64,000 nt of DNA from Diaphorobacter caeni (GTDB lineage Bacteria > Pseudomonadota > Gammaproteobacteria > Burkholderiales > Burkholderiaceae_C), in the NCBI RefSeq assembly GCF_015354245.1, contig NZ_JADKYZ010000002.1:186001-250000 (forward strand), given 5' to 3'. Below are positions 27,465-35,790 of this stretch, in pieces. Position numbers and translations under genes: made by a program. The notes beneath the pieces were generated by a model. The model made no database searches, was not told the origin of the DNA, and saw only the letters and a program-made list of their open reading frames with translations. Within the stretch, counting starts at the first letter, position 1. Every line of letters begins with the position of its first letter.

Positions 27465-28091
27465 TTATTGTTTGGATTCGTGAGCGATCGGGTCGGGAGG
27501 CGTCACCACGCCCATCGACACGATGTATTTCAGTGCCGCATCGATGCTCATGTCCAGCTCGATGCAGTCGCTCTTGCGCATCATCACGAAATAACCACCC
27601 GTGGGATTCGGCGTGGTCGGCACGTAGACGCTCACGAACTCGTCGCGCAGGTACGCGGCCACCTCGCCCGTAGGCGCGCCGGTCACGAACGCCACGGTCC
27701 ACACGCCCTCGCGCGGCCACTGCACCAGCACCGCAGTGCGAAACGCGTTGCCGCTCTCGGAAAACAGCGTGTCCGACACCTGCTTGACGCTCGAATAGAT
27801 CGAGCGCACCACCGGAATGCGGCTCACCAGACTGTCGCCCCACTGCACCAGCTTGCGACCGGCGAAGTTGCTGGCCAGACCGCCGACGAGCAGCAGGATC
27901 AGGAGCGTGAGCACCACGCCGAAGCCGGGGATGTGGATGCCCAGCAGCTTGTCGGGCTGCCAGTCACCGGGCAGGATCTGCAGGGTCTGGTCGAGCGTCG
28001 AGACGATCCAGTTGAGCACCCACGCGGTGATCACGCCGGGCACGATGACCAGCAAACCTGTCAGCAGCCACCTTCTGAAAGCAGACATCAT
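27465..28091 (-). CDS. DUF502-family membrane protein
   Basis: A 208-residue inner-membrane protein with two hydrophobic segments near the N-terminus (WLLTGLLVIVPGVITAWVL and FGVVLTLLILLLVGGLA) and a soluble C-terminal domain (VFVPTTPNP-like sequence VYVPTTPNPTGGYFVMMRKSD). Function is not established. It is 16 bp downstream of the FmdB gene and 47 bp upstream of aspS, an order conserved across Burkholderiales, suggesting one transcript. Confidence 0.92.
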   Translation of the reverse strand: MMSAFRRWLLTGLLVIVPGVITAWVLNWIVSTLDQTLQILPGDWQPDKLLGIHIPGFGVVLTLLILLLVGGLASNFAGRKLVQWGDSLVSRIPVVRSIYSSVKQVSDTLFSESGNAFRTAVLVQWPREGVWTVAFVTGAPTGEVAAYLRDEFVSVYVPTTPNPTGGYFVMMRKSDCIELDMSIDAALKYIVSMGVVTPPDPIAHESKQ

Positions 28092-28107
28092 GTTCGGCTT
28101 TCTCGCA

Positions 28108-28437
28108 TCACGCCTTGGCCTCGGCGGCCACGGGTGCGGGAGCAGATGCGGGAGTGGCGGCAGGCGCAGGCGCTGCGGCCGCGCTGTCGCCAGCGGGGGC
28201 GGAAGCGGCGTCGCCGCCCGCGCCCTTGGACTCGGCAGGCTTGGGGGCGCTGCCGCTGTTCTTGAAATCGGTGGCGTACCAGCCCGTTCCCTTGAGCTGG
28301 AAGCCGGGAGCCGTCAATTGCTTGGAAAACGCCTCGGCGGCGCACTCAGGACACTGAGTGAGCGGCGCATCGGATATTTTTTGCAGCACATCCTTGGCAA
28401 AGCCGCAGGAACTGCATTTGTAGGCGTAGATAGGCAT
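28108..28437 (-). CDS. FmdB-family zinc-ribbon protein
   Basis: A 109-residue protein with an N-terminal zinc ribbon (C8, C11, C29, C32) in the family context MPIYAYKCSSCGF, then a long Ala/Pro-rich low-complexity tail. It is thought to be a small regulatory or structural protein; no activity is certain. It starts the FmdB-DUF502-aspS run and a good -10 element lies about 35 bp upstream. Confidence 0.92.
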   Translation of the reverse strand: MPIYAYKCSSCGFAKDVLQKISDAPLTQCPECAAEAFSKQLTAPGFQLKGTGWYATDFKNSGSAPKPAESKGAGGDAASAPAGDSAAAAPAPAATPASAPAPVAAEAKA

Positions 28438-28471
28438 GAAAACCGAAAGGAGCTGGTTTGCAAAACCCTAA

Positions 28472-28477
28472 ATTATA
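28472..28477 (-). promoter_or_regulatory. Candidate -10 element for the FmdB-DUF502-aspS run
   Basis: A perfect TATAAT on the minus strand in a 60-bp gap. No convincing -35 is present, so an activator or an extended element may be needed. Transcription would begin about 30 bp before the FmdB start. Confidence 0.4.
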
Positions 28478-28497
28478 GGCGTTGCCACCTATTCCCC

Positions 28498-29961
28498 TCA
28501 TTGCGCTGATTCTTCGACACCCGCCAGACGGTGGTGGCCCGCATGGGCGTTGCCGATCACCTGCGGCGCGAGCGAGCCCACGATCATGCCGAACATGGCC
28601 GCCAGCACGCCGGCAAGCTGTTGCGGAAAGGCCGTGTGGAGCGCGGGCGTCGCCATGAAGACGATCCACACGCCGATGCCCAGCACCACGGCGGCAACGG
28701 CGCCCTGCGTGCTCGCGCGCTTCCAGTACAGGCCGAAGACCAGCGGAACGAACGCGCCCACCAGAGGCACCTGATAGGCGCTCGAGACCAGTTCGTAGAT
28801 CGGCGTGCCTTCCATCTTGATCGAATAGGCGAGCACGCACACCGCGAACACCAGCACGCTGATGCGCATGGTCAGCAGCACCTCGCGGTCGCTGACCTTC
28901 TCGGGGCGGAACTGGCGCCAGATGTTCTCGGTGAAGGTCACGCTCGGCGCCAGCAGCGTGGCGGAGGCGCAGGACTTGATGGCAGAGAGCAACGCACCGA
29001 AGAACAGCACCTGCATCACCAGCGGCATCTTGTCCATCACCAGCGTGGGCAGCACCTTCTGCGGATCGTCCTTGAGCAGCGCGGCCGTCTCGGCCGGCAT
29101 GATGAGCAGCGCGCTCGCCACGAGGAACATCGGCACGAACGCGAAGAAGATGTAGGCCGTGCCGCCGATCACCGTGCCGCGCACGGCGGCCTTCTCGGAG
29201 TTGGCCGACATCACGCGCTGGAACACGTCCTGCTGCGGAATCGAGCCCAGCATCATGGTGATGGCCGCGCCGAAGAAGAAGATGATTTCATGCCAGCTCG
29301 GCTCGGGCCAGAACTTGAACAGGTCTCGGCTCGTCGCCAGATCGATCACCTTGCCCGCGCCGCCCGCCATGTCGCTCGCGAACCAGGCCAGAATCACGAG
29401 GCCGGCGACCAGAATGATCATCTGGATGAAGTCGGTGACCGCCACCGACCACATGCCGCCCCAGAGCGTGTAGACCAGAATCGACAGCACGCCGATGGTC
29501 ATGCCCCATGGCACGCTGATCGCGCCGCCCGACAGCAGGTTGAACACCAGCCCCAGCGCCGTGACCTGCGCCGAGACCCAGCCCAGATAGCTCAGCATGA
29601 TGATCAGCGAGCAGACCACCTCGATGAAGCGGCCATAGCGCTCGCGGTAGTAGTCGCTGATGGTCAGCAGCGTCATGCGGTAGAGCTTGCCCGCGAAGAA
29701 CAGGCCCACGAGGATCAGGCACATGCCCGCGCCGAAGGGGTCTTCCACGACCGCGTTCAGACCGCCCTCGATGAACTTGGCCGGCACGCCCAGCACGATC
29801 TCCGACCCGAACCAGGTCGCGAAGGTCGTGGTGATGATCATGTACATCGGCAGATGGCGACCGGCGATCGCGAAATCGGCGGTGTTTTTCACGCGCCTGG
29901 CGGCCCACAGGCCGATGCCGATGGTCACGAACAGGTAGGCAATCACCATGAAGAGCAACAC
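28498..29961 (-). CDS. Sodium:solute symporter family protein
   Basis: A 487-residue inner-membrane transporter with about 13 hydrophobic helices. It has the family features near the N-terminus (RRVKNTADFAIAGRHLP, TTTFATWFGSEIVLG) and the GSIPQQDVFQRVMSA loop. It probably carries an organic solute with Na+. The C-terminal end is His-rich (HAGHHRLAG). Substrate is not deducible. It is downstream of ubiB on the same strand with a 51-bp gap; a functional tie to ubiquinone synthesis is unlikely. Confidence 0.93.
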   Translation of the reverse strand: MLLFMVIAYLFVTIGIGLWAARRVKNTADFAIAGRHLPMYMIITTTFATWFGSEIVLGVPAKFIEGGLNAVVEDPFGAGMCLILVGLFFAGKLYRMTLLTISDYYRERYGRFIEVVCSLIIMLSYLGWVSAQVTALGLVFNLLSGGAISVPWGMTIGVLSILVYTLWGGMWSVAVTDFIQMIILVAGLVILAWFASDMAGGAGKVIDLATSRDLFKFWPEPSWHEIIFFFGAAITMMLGSIPQQDVFQRVMSANSEKAAVRGTVIGGTAYIFFAFVPMFLVASALLIMPAETAALLKDDPQKVLPTLVMDKMPLVMQVLFFGALLSAIKSCASATLLAPSVTFTENIWRQFRPEKVSDREVLLTMRISVLVFAVCVLAYSIKMEGTPIYELVSSAYQVPLVGAFVPLVFGLYWKRASTQGAVAAVVLGIGVWIVFMATPALHTAFPQQLAGVLAAMFGMIVGSLAPQVIGNAHAGHHRLAGVEESAQ

Positions 29962-30012
29962 GCTGGCACTCCTGAGGAAGGTGTAGGGGTTTGAAAAGGA
30001 AAGCGGGGATTA

Positions 30013-31581
30013 TCAGTAGAAATGACGCCAGCGCATCAAAATCTGCATCACCAGCAGCCCCAGCACGAAGCCGACGCCGCCATAGACGATGCGCTGCAGC
30101 AGCCGGTTGGTGCGCTTCTGCTCGGCCAGCAGATCCTGCAGTTCGCCCCCGTAATCCTTGGGTTTCTGCTGGAGATAGTCGTGCATCAGACGCGGCAGCT
30201 GGGGCAGCAGCTTGGCGTAGAGCGGCGCCTGCGCCACCAGCTCGCGCCACACGCGCTTGGGGCCCATCTGGTCGAGCATCCACTTCTCGAGAAAGGGCTT
30301 GGCGGTGCTCCAGAGATCGAGCTCAGGGTCAAGCTGGCGCCCGAGGCCCTCGATGTTGAGCAGCGTCTTCTGCAGCAGCACGAGCTGCGGCTGGATCTCC
30401 ACCTGGAAGCGGCGCGAGGTCTGGAACAGGCGCAAAAGCACCATGCCGAGCGAGATTTCCTTGAGCGGCCGGTCGAAATAGGGCTCGCAGACCGAGCGGA
30501 TCGCCGACTCGAGCTCATTCACCCGCGTGGTCGCCGGCACCCAGCCGCTTTCGATGTGCAGCTCGGCCACGCGCTTGTAGTCGCGGCGGAAGAAGGCCGT
30601 GAAGTTCTGCGCGAGGTACTCCTTGTCGAACTCGGTGAGCGAGCCGACGATGCCGAAGTCGAGCGAGATGTAGCGCCCGAAGGTCTCGGGCTCAAGGCTC
30701 ACCTGGATGTTGCCCGGATGCATGTCCGCATGGAAAAAGCCGTCGCGGAACACCTGGGTGAAGAAGATTGTCACGCCGTCGCGCGCGAGCTTGGGGATGT
30801 CCACGCCCGCGTCGCGCAGCTTCTCGACCTGATTGATCGGCACGCCGGTCATGCGCTGCATCACCAGCACCTGCGGATGGCAGAAATCCCAGAAGATCTC
30901 GGGAATCTCGACCAGATCCAGCCCGTCCATGTTGCGGCGCAGTTGCGCGGCGTTGGCGGCTTCCTTGATCAGGTCGAGCTCGTCATGCAGATAGTTGTCG
31001 AACTCGGCCACCACCTGCATGGGCTTGAGGCGCTTGCCGTCGCTCGAGAGCTTTTCAACCCAGCCGGCCATCATGCGCATCAGCGCGATGTCCTTGTCGA
31101 TCACATTGAGCATGCCGGGACGCAGCACCTTCACGGCCACATCACGCGTGACGCCATCACGGTCGCGGATCACCGCGAAGTGCACCTGCGCGATCGACGC
31201 GCTCGCCACCGGAACGCGATCAAACGACTCGAACACCTGATCGACCGGCTTGCGGAAGGCCCGCTCGATGGTCTCCACCGCCACGTTCGGATCGAACGGC
31301 GGCACGCGGTCCTGCAGCAGCGCAAGCTCGTCCGCAATGTCGGGCGGCATCAGGTCGCGGCGCGTGGACAGCACCTGCCCGAACTTCACGAAGATCGGCC
31401 CAAGGCTCTCCAGAGCCTCACGCAGCCGCTGCCCGCGCGGCGCATCCAGCTTGCGACCGAAATTGGTGAACCGCGCGATGCGGCTCAGCACCGGGTTCTG
31501 AAAACTGTTGAGGACCAGCTCATCCAGCCCGTAGCGCAGGCATGTCCAGACGATCGTGAAGCCGCGAAAGAAACGACTCAT
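30013..31581 (-). CDS. ubiB: Ubiquinone biosynthesis protein kinase-like UbiB
   Basis: Atypical ADCK-family protein needed for coenzyme Q synthesis, thought to be an ATPase at the membrane. It shows the KxGQ motif at residues 66-69 (KFGQ), the alanine-rich nucleotide loop ([10 protein letters not shown]), [10 protein letters not shown] and a C-terminal hydrophobic anchor ([15 protein letters not shown]). It is 522 residues long from the ATG. A TTG at 31590 overlapping the ubiJ stop, with GGAG 4 bp before it, is a credible alternative start adding three residues. ubiJ lies immediately upstream. Confidence 0.96.
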   Translation of the reverse strand: MSRFFRGFTIVWTCLRYGLDELVLNSFQNPVLSRIARFTNFGRKLDAPRGQRLREALESLGPIFVKFGQVLSTRRDLMPPDIADELALLQDRVPPFDPNVAVETIERAFRKPVDQVFESFDRVPVASASIAQVHFAVIRDRDGVTRDVAVKVLRPGMLNVIDKDIALMRMMAGWVEKLSSDGKRLKPMQVVAEFDNYLHDELDLIKEAANAAQLRRNMDGLDLVEIPEIFWDFCHPQVLVMQRMTGVPINQVEKLRDAGVDIPKLARDGVTIFFTQVFRDGFFHADMHPGNIQVSLEPETFGRYISLDFGIVGSLTEFDKEYLAQNFTAFFRRDYKRVAELHIESGWVPATTRVNELESAIRSVCEPYFDRPLKEISLGMVLLRLFQTSRRFQVEIQPQLVLLQKTLLNIEGLGRQLDPELDLWSTAKPFLEKWMLDQMGPKRVWRELVAQAPLYAKLLPQLPRLMHDYLQQKPKDYGGELQDLLAEQKRTNRLLQRIVYGGVGFVLGLLVMQILMRWRHFY

Positions 31582-31586
31582 GGCGC

Positions 31587-32126
31587 TCAAACGTCTCCGC
31601 GCGAAAACGGCATGGAAGCCACAAAGCCGCGCAACGCCTGCGCCACGCGCCTGGCCACCGAACCAACGGCATGCGCCGGCGCGTCACCGATGACGCGGGC
31701 GAGATCTTCCTCCACATCCCAGCGCACGTTGTCCACCAGCCAGTTGATCTCGGCCGCGAACTTCACGTCGCCATCGATCAGGATGGTCGGCTTGTCACCG
31801 CGCATCGCGCCCTGGGCAATCGACAGCGGCGAGGTGTCCGCCACTTCAATGCGCAGATCGGGCGTGGCCGACGCCGGAGCCAGATCCAGCAGGCCAGCCG
31901 GCGTGATCTGCAGCGCCATGGAGTACGCACGCCACTGCACGCGCGCAATGCGCCCGCTCTGGTCGCCCAGACGCTCCATGGCTTCTGGTTCCTGCATCAG
32001 GACATGATTCAGGAACAGCATGGCGCGGTGCTGCACTTCGTGCACCAGCCACTGCGGAGGTTGGGGGCCGCTCGCGATTCGTTCGAACAGGCCATCCAGG
32101 AAGGTAAAGGGGGACTTTGGGGTCAT
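31587..32126 (-). CDS. ubiJ: Ubiquinone biosynthesis accessory factor UbiJ
   Basis: A 179-residue protein with an SCP2-type lipid-binding fold at the N-terminal half ([32 protein letters not shown]) and an amphipathic helical C-terminus ([15 protein letters not shown]). UbiJ binds ubiquinone intermediates in the soluble Ubi complex. Its place directly before ubiB and in the same leftward run as ubiE supports the call. The upstream 750 bp is occupied by structured repeat copy B, which separates it from the Tim44-domain gene. Confidence 0.9.
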   Translation of the reverse strand: MTPKSPFTFLDGLFERIASGPQPPQWLVHEVQHRAMLFLNHVLMQEPEAMERLGDQSGRIARVQWRAYSMALQITPAGLLDLAPASATPDLRIEVADTSPLSIAQGAMRGDKPTILIDGDVKFAAEINWLVDNVRWDVEEDLARVIGDAPAHAVGSVARRVAQALRGFVASMPFSRGDV

Positions 32127-32302
32127 AACCCCTCGATTATTCCCTGAACTGGGAGGGAGGGCTTTTGTTTGGGGGCGGAAGTGCTGTTTTTGTGTTGCTT
32201 GAGTTGGTTGTGTTGGTTGTGTTGGGTGGTGTGGGCTTGCTGCGGGCCTTGTTGCAGGGCTTGTTGCGGGCTAGTTGCGAGGTTGTTGTGGGGTTGCTTT
32301 TC

Positions 32303-32797
32303 GAGGCCGGGACTGCCCCCGGCGGGGCAGTAACTTTTTGGTCTTGCCCAAAAAGTTACCAAAAATGCGCTCTTCAATACCCGCGGCAGAACTCACTGCG
32401 CGACTGCGTCGCTTCGTTCGGGCAACCGCCGCGAGTCAGTGTTTCACTAAGAGGAGTTTGCGGCACTTTGCTTCGCTCGTGCCGGGGTGTTTGTGGAGTT
32501 GGGTTGGGACACAAATGCCCACTGCGCTTTTGAGCGAGTTTGATCCAGCGAGCAAATAAAAAATCGCGCAGCGCTGGCACCCCAGCATCTCGCGAAGTCG
32601 CGAGATGTTCGACACGAGCGAAGCAAAGTGCCGAACACACCTCTTATGAAATATCTAGCTCGCGGCGGTTGCCCGAGCGGCGCGCGCAGCGCAAAGCGAG
32701 TTCCGCCGCGGGTATTGAAGAGCGCGTTTTGGGTTACTTTTTGCGCGCAAGCAAAAAGTGACTCCGCCGCCGGGCGGAACTCCCGGCCTCCACCCTC
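32303..32797. repeat. Structured dispersed repeat, copy B (inverted pair of units)
   Basis: Same architecture and almost the same length as copy A: left arm 32303-32490, right arm about 32603-32797, and a centre with the identical 10-bp dyad at 32586-32607. Hairpin 1 is ACTTTTTGG/CCAAAAAGT in the left arm (32333-32356) and ACTTTTTGC/GCAAAAAGT in the right arm (32736-32759). This is the reverse of copy A. The outermost hairpin type stays with the side, as in copy A. A stretch of more than 40 bases just before and through the central dyad is identical between A and B. Confidence 0.85.
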
Positions 32798-32816
32798 AAA
32801 AAAACAACACCAAAAC

Positions 32817-32870
32817 AAAAAACGCCCTCCCCAGCCAAGCCAGAAAGAGCGTTTCGATCAGCAATCGAAA
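32817..32870 (-). terminator. Tandem hairpins after the Tim44-domain gene
   Basis: On the minus strand, TTTCGAT/ATCGAAA (32852-32870) forms one stem. A second, imperfect stem (AACGCTC against GAGGGCGTT) is followed by TTTTTTGTTTT. Together they plausibly end Tim44-domain gene transcription before repeat copy B. Confidence 0.45.
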
Positions 32871-32878
32871 AGAAAAGA

Positions 32879-33919
32879 TTACTGCAGAGCCTGCACTCCA
32901 GCGACCAACCAGCCACTGCCACCCGTCTTCGGCTTGGTCATGTTCCAGACCTCGCGGAACGGCGACGGACCTGCGGAAGGCTCCTCGCGGATCATGCCGG
33001 AGAACTCGACGCTGGCCATGTAGGCATCGCCCAGATCCTCGATGCCCAGCAGCTGGGCTTCGATCATCACCACGTCCGTCTGGTTCGGTTGACCATCGGT
33101 GCGGTTGGTTTCGCGCTCGGTCAGCTGCGAACGGATTTCCGAGACCATGTCATCGGTCATCATCGAGCGCAGCGAGCTGATGTCGGCGCGGTCCCATGCC
33201 GCTTGCAAGGTGATGAAGTTGCGCTTGGCCGCTGTCAGGAAGCCTTCGGTGTCGAAGCCGTCCGGCACGCCCCAGTTCTGCGAACCACCCAATGCCGATC
33301 CGATCATCGAACCACCGGCTGCGGCGGCTGCGCCGACGCCCGTGGCGGCACCGGCAGCGGCTGGCGTGAAGGCCATGTTGCCGTGGTCGAACGGACGGGC
33401 CGATGCATCGTTGCCCACCTTGTCAGGGTTGTACTGACGTGGTGTCTCGGCATGCGCGGGGTTGGCGTTGCCCGCACCCTGGAAGGCGAAGGGCGAAGCG
33501 TTGTTGGCGCCTGCATTGCCACCGCTGCGCGCACGCATGATCAGGCGGATGACGAAGAACGCAGCCATCGCGAGCAAGGCGATCATGAGGATGTTGGCGA
33601 AGCCCTCACCCAGACCCAGCGAGCTGGCGAGCCATGCGAGGCCCAGACCGGCAGCGAGACCGCCCAGCATGGCGCCCCAGGGCTTCTTGGGTGCGGCAGC
33701 GGGAGCTGCAGGCGCGCCCGGCTGGCGAGCCGGTGCGGCGTTGTTGGCGCTCTGTGCGGGAGCGCCCGGCGCGGCGGCGGGGCCGCCGGCTTCGCGTTGC
33801 GTCACATTCGACGATTGCTTGCCCATCGATTTGCCACCGCCCATGCGCTTGGCATCGGCATCGCCCATCGTGACCACGAGCATCATCGCGACCAAGACTA
33901 CAGACCACAGTTTCATCAT
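32879..33919 (-). CDS. Tim44-like domain protein
   Basis: A 346-residue envelope protein. It has an N-terminal signal-like hydrophobic segment, a Pro/Ala-rich linker and a second hydrophobic segment (ANILMIALLAMAAFFVIRLIM). After a flexible Ala/Gly-rich region comes a C-terminal Tim44-like domain (FLTAAKRNFITLQAAWDRAD ... MIEAQLLGIEDL). Function in bacteria is not settled. The MMKLW start has GGAG 5 bp upstream; the longer frame extends toward ubiE and is not conserved. It lies between ubiE and ubiJ, an arrangement common in this order. Confidence 0.9.
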   Translation of the reverse strand: MMKLWSVVLVAMMLVVTMGDADAKRMGGGKSMGKQSSNVTQREAGGPAAAPGAPAQSANNAAPARQPGAPAAPAAAPKKPWGAMLGGLAAGLGLAWLASSLGLGEGFANILMIALLAMAAFFVIRLIMRARSGGNAGANNASPFAFQGAGNANPAHAETPRQYNPDKVGNDASARPFDHGNMAFTPAAAGAATGVGAAAAAGGSMIGSALGGSQNWGVPDGFDTEGFLTAAKRNFITLQAAWDRADISSLRSMMTDDMVSEIRSQLTERETNRTDGQPNQTDVVMIEAQLLGIEDLGDAYMASVEFSGMIREEPSAGPSPFREVWNMTKPKTGGSGWLVAGVQALQ

Positions 33920-33992
33920 CCGTTCTCCATTTAGTTGTGCAAGGCCCCTTCGCGCTTTGTTTTCAATGTTGAATTTGAGCTTATGGGATCGT

Positions 33993-34724
33993 TCAGCACT
34001 TGATTCCAACATGCAAAGCCACTATCCCGCCAGTCATATTGTGATAGTCCACATGTCCGAAGCCACTTTGCTTCATAAGGGTTTTGAGCTCTTCCTGGCC
34101 AGGATGCATGCGGATCGACTCGGCCAGATAGCGGTAGCTCTCGGCGTCGCCTGCCACCATGCTGCCGATGCGCGGCAACACGCTGAACGAGTACCAGTCG
34201 TAGGCCTTCTCGAGCGGCTTGGCGATCTTCGAAAACTCGAGCACCAGCAGGCGGCCGCGCGGCTTGAGGACGCGATTCATCTCCTTCAGAGCCTCGTCCT
34301 TGTGCGTCATGTTGCGTAGTCCAAACGCGACACTCACCATGTCGAAGTGGTTGTCGGGAAACGGCAGCTTCTCGGCATCGCAGACCAGCGTGGGCAAAAC
34401 GATGCCCTTGTTGATGAGGCGATCGCGGCCGACGCGCAGCATGGCTTCGTTGATGTCGGTGTGGATGACGGTGCCGCTCGGGCCCACCTTCTTGGAGAAC
34501 GCGATGCCCAGATCGCCGGTGCCGCCCGCGATGTCGAGCACGCGGTTGCCTTCCTTGAGATTGGCGACCATCACGGTGTAGGCCTTCCACGCGCGGTGCA
34601 GGCCACCCGACATGAGGTCGTTCATCACGTCATATTTGGAGGCGACGGAATCGAACACGCCACGCACGTGGCGCGCCTTTTCCTTCTCGTCAACGGTCTG
34701 GAATCCGAAATGTGTGTTGCTCAT
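33993..34724 (-). CDS. ubiE: Ubiquinone/menaquinone C-methyltransferase UbiE
   Basis: SAM-dependent methyltransferase adding the C-methyl group in ubiquinone synthesis. The 243-residue protein carries the SAM loop [12 protein letters not shown], the acidic HTDIN strand end, and the UbiE signatures [17 protein letters not shown] and [16 protein letters not shown]. It is the most upstream gene of the leftward ubi run (ubiE, Tim44 gene, ubiJ, ubiB). Confidence 0.97.
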   Translation of the reverse strand: MSNTHFGFQTVDEKEKARHVRGVFDSVASKYDVMNDLMSGGLHRAWKAYTVMVANLKEGNRVLDIAGGTGDLGIAFSKKVGPSGTVIHTDINEAMLRVGRDRLINKGIVLPTLVCDAEKLPFPDNHFDMVSVAFGLRNMTHKDEALKEMNRVLKPRGRLLVLEFSKIAKPLEKAYDWYSFSVLPRIGSMVAGDAESYRYLAESIRMHPGQEELKTLMKQSGFGHVDYHNMTGGIVALHVGIKC

Positions 34725-34851
34725 GGTGTGATGATGCTAGGCGCGGCTTGGCGCAAGGTACAGCGACAACCACGCGGCCGTGCGGGACTTGGAGCCCGCA
34801 GACAAGCGGCGTGGTGAATACCCGAATTGTGACTCAACGGGAGCGGGGGTC

Positions 34852-35277
34852 TCAGTGGCCGCCGCAGCTCGGGCCATGGGTATGGCCTTTTTTCTGGGGC
34901 ATGGGGGTGTCGCGGTCCACGCCTTCGGCCTTGAGACGAAACTCGTACTCGGCCCATAGCGCGGCCTCGTTCTGGCCCAGTTCGTAGAGAAAGCTCCACG
35001 AGAAGATGCCGCTGTCGTGGCCGTCGGAGAACGTCGGCTTCACAGCGTAGTTGCCCACGGGATCAAGGCCGACCAGCGTCACATCGCGCTTGCCGGTCTG
35101 CAGCACTTCCTGGCCCGGGCCATGACCCTGCACTTCGGCGGATGGCGAGTACACGCGCATCAGCTCGAACGGAATGCGAAACGTCTTGCCATCGGAGAAC
35201 GTCACCTCCAGCTGGCGCGACTGCTCGTGGACGGTGATGGATTGAGGCGTGGGCGAACCCGGTGTGATGCCTGCCAT
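34852..35277 (-). CDS. DUF971-family protein
   Basis: A 141-residue protein with the DUF971 domain (also found at the N-terminus of gamma-butyrobetaine hydroxylases): LEVTFSDGKTFRIPFELMRVYSPSAEVQGHG and the GIFSWSFLYELG strand. The C-terminus is His/Cys-containing (GHTHGPSCGGH) and may bind metal; its precise role is unknown. The start MAGITPGSP was selected over longer non-conserved frames. It precedes ubiE on the same strand by 127 bp. Confidence 0.88.
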   Translation of the reverse strand: MAGITPGSPTPQSITVHEQSRQLEVTFSDGKTFRIPFELMRVYSPSAEVQGHGPGQEVLQTGKRDVTLVGLDPVGNYAVKPTFSDGHDSGIFSWSFLYELGQNEAALWAEYEFRLKAEGVDRDTPMPQKKGHTHGPSCGGH

Positions 35278-35291
35278 GGTTGTGTCAGCCT

Positions 35292-35332
35292 TGAAAAAAG
35301 AAAAGGCGGGCGGCGCCAAACCGCTCCGCCCG
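35292..35332 (-). terminator. Terminator after the HIT-family gene
   Basis: On the minus strand CGGGCGG pairs with CCGCCCG, with further pairing inside the loop, and is followed by the T-rich TTTTCTTTTTT. It ends the oxidase-HIT transcript before the DUF971 gene. Confidence 0.75.
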
Positions 35333-35352
35333 GGGCTCAACGCCAGTGCGAT

Positions 35353-35790
35353 TCAGGGAAACAGCGTGGAGAGTCGCTGCGCCAAATGGGCGTCGAGCAG
35401 TTCCAATTGTGCAGCGACGGCGGATTCCTTGTCCGCATCGCGCGCACGCTGGGCAGAAGCCCAGACCGCCGCGGGAAAATGGCTGTCCCAGTCGTAGCGC
35501 GCGATCACATGCCAATGCAGGTGCGCCACCATATTGCCCAGCGCCGCCAGATTGATCTTGGTGGGCGCAAGCACTTGGCGCATCACGCGCTCCACCTCCG
35601 CCACCGCCTGCATGCACAGGTTGCGATCGGCATCGCTGAGGTCGGACAGCTCCGCCACATGCTCGTTCCAGACCACGCGGTAGAAAGCGGGAAAGCCCTC
35701 TTCCGCCGCGCGGATCAGACGCAGCTTGTCGCCACGCCAGATCAACGCGCCACCGTCCTGCATGCACAGAACGCAGGCTTGCGCGGTCAT
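35353..35790 (-). CDS. HIT-family nucleotide hydrolase/transferase
   Basis: A 145-residue protein with the histidine-triad motif H90, H92, H94 ([10 protein letters not shown]) that catalyses hydrolysis of nucleoside phosphoramidates or dinucleotides. An N-terminal CVLC pair could bind zinc. Its ATG overlaps the stop of the large oxidase gene by four bases, so the two are translationally coupled. The reason for this pairing is not obvious. Confidence 0.93.
   Translation of the reverse strand: MTAQACVLCMQDGGALIWRGDKLRLIRAAEEGFPAFYRVVWNEHVAELSDLSDADRNLCMQAVAEVERVMRQVLAPTKINLAALGNMVAHLHWHVIARYDWDSHFPAAVWASAQRARDADKESAVAAQLELLDAHLAQRLSTLFP

Larger units (their letters stand above)
32127..32878. 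other. Gene-free interval holding structured repeat copy B
   Basis: Separates ubiJ from the Tim44-domain gene. It begins with a G/T-rich simple stretch (32165-32300, runs of TTGTTG and GGGTTG), then repeat copy B, then an A/C-rich stretch and terminator-like stems. No coding sequence is supported. Short open frames over the repeat mirror those over copy A. Confidence 0.7.
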
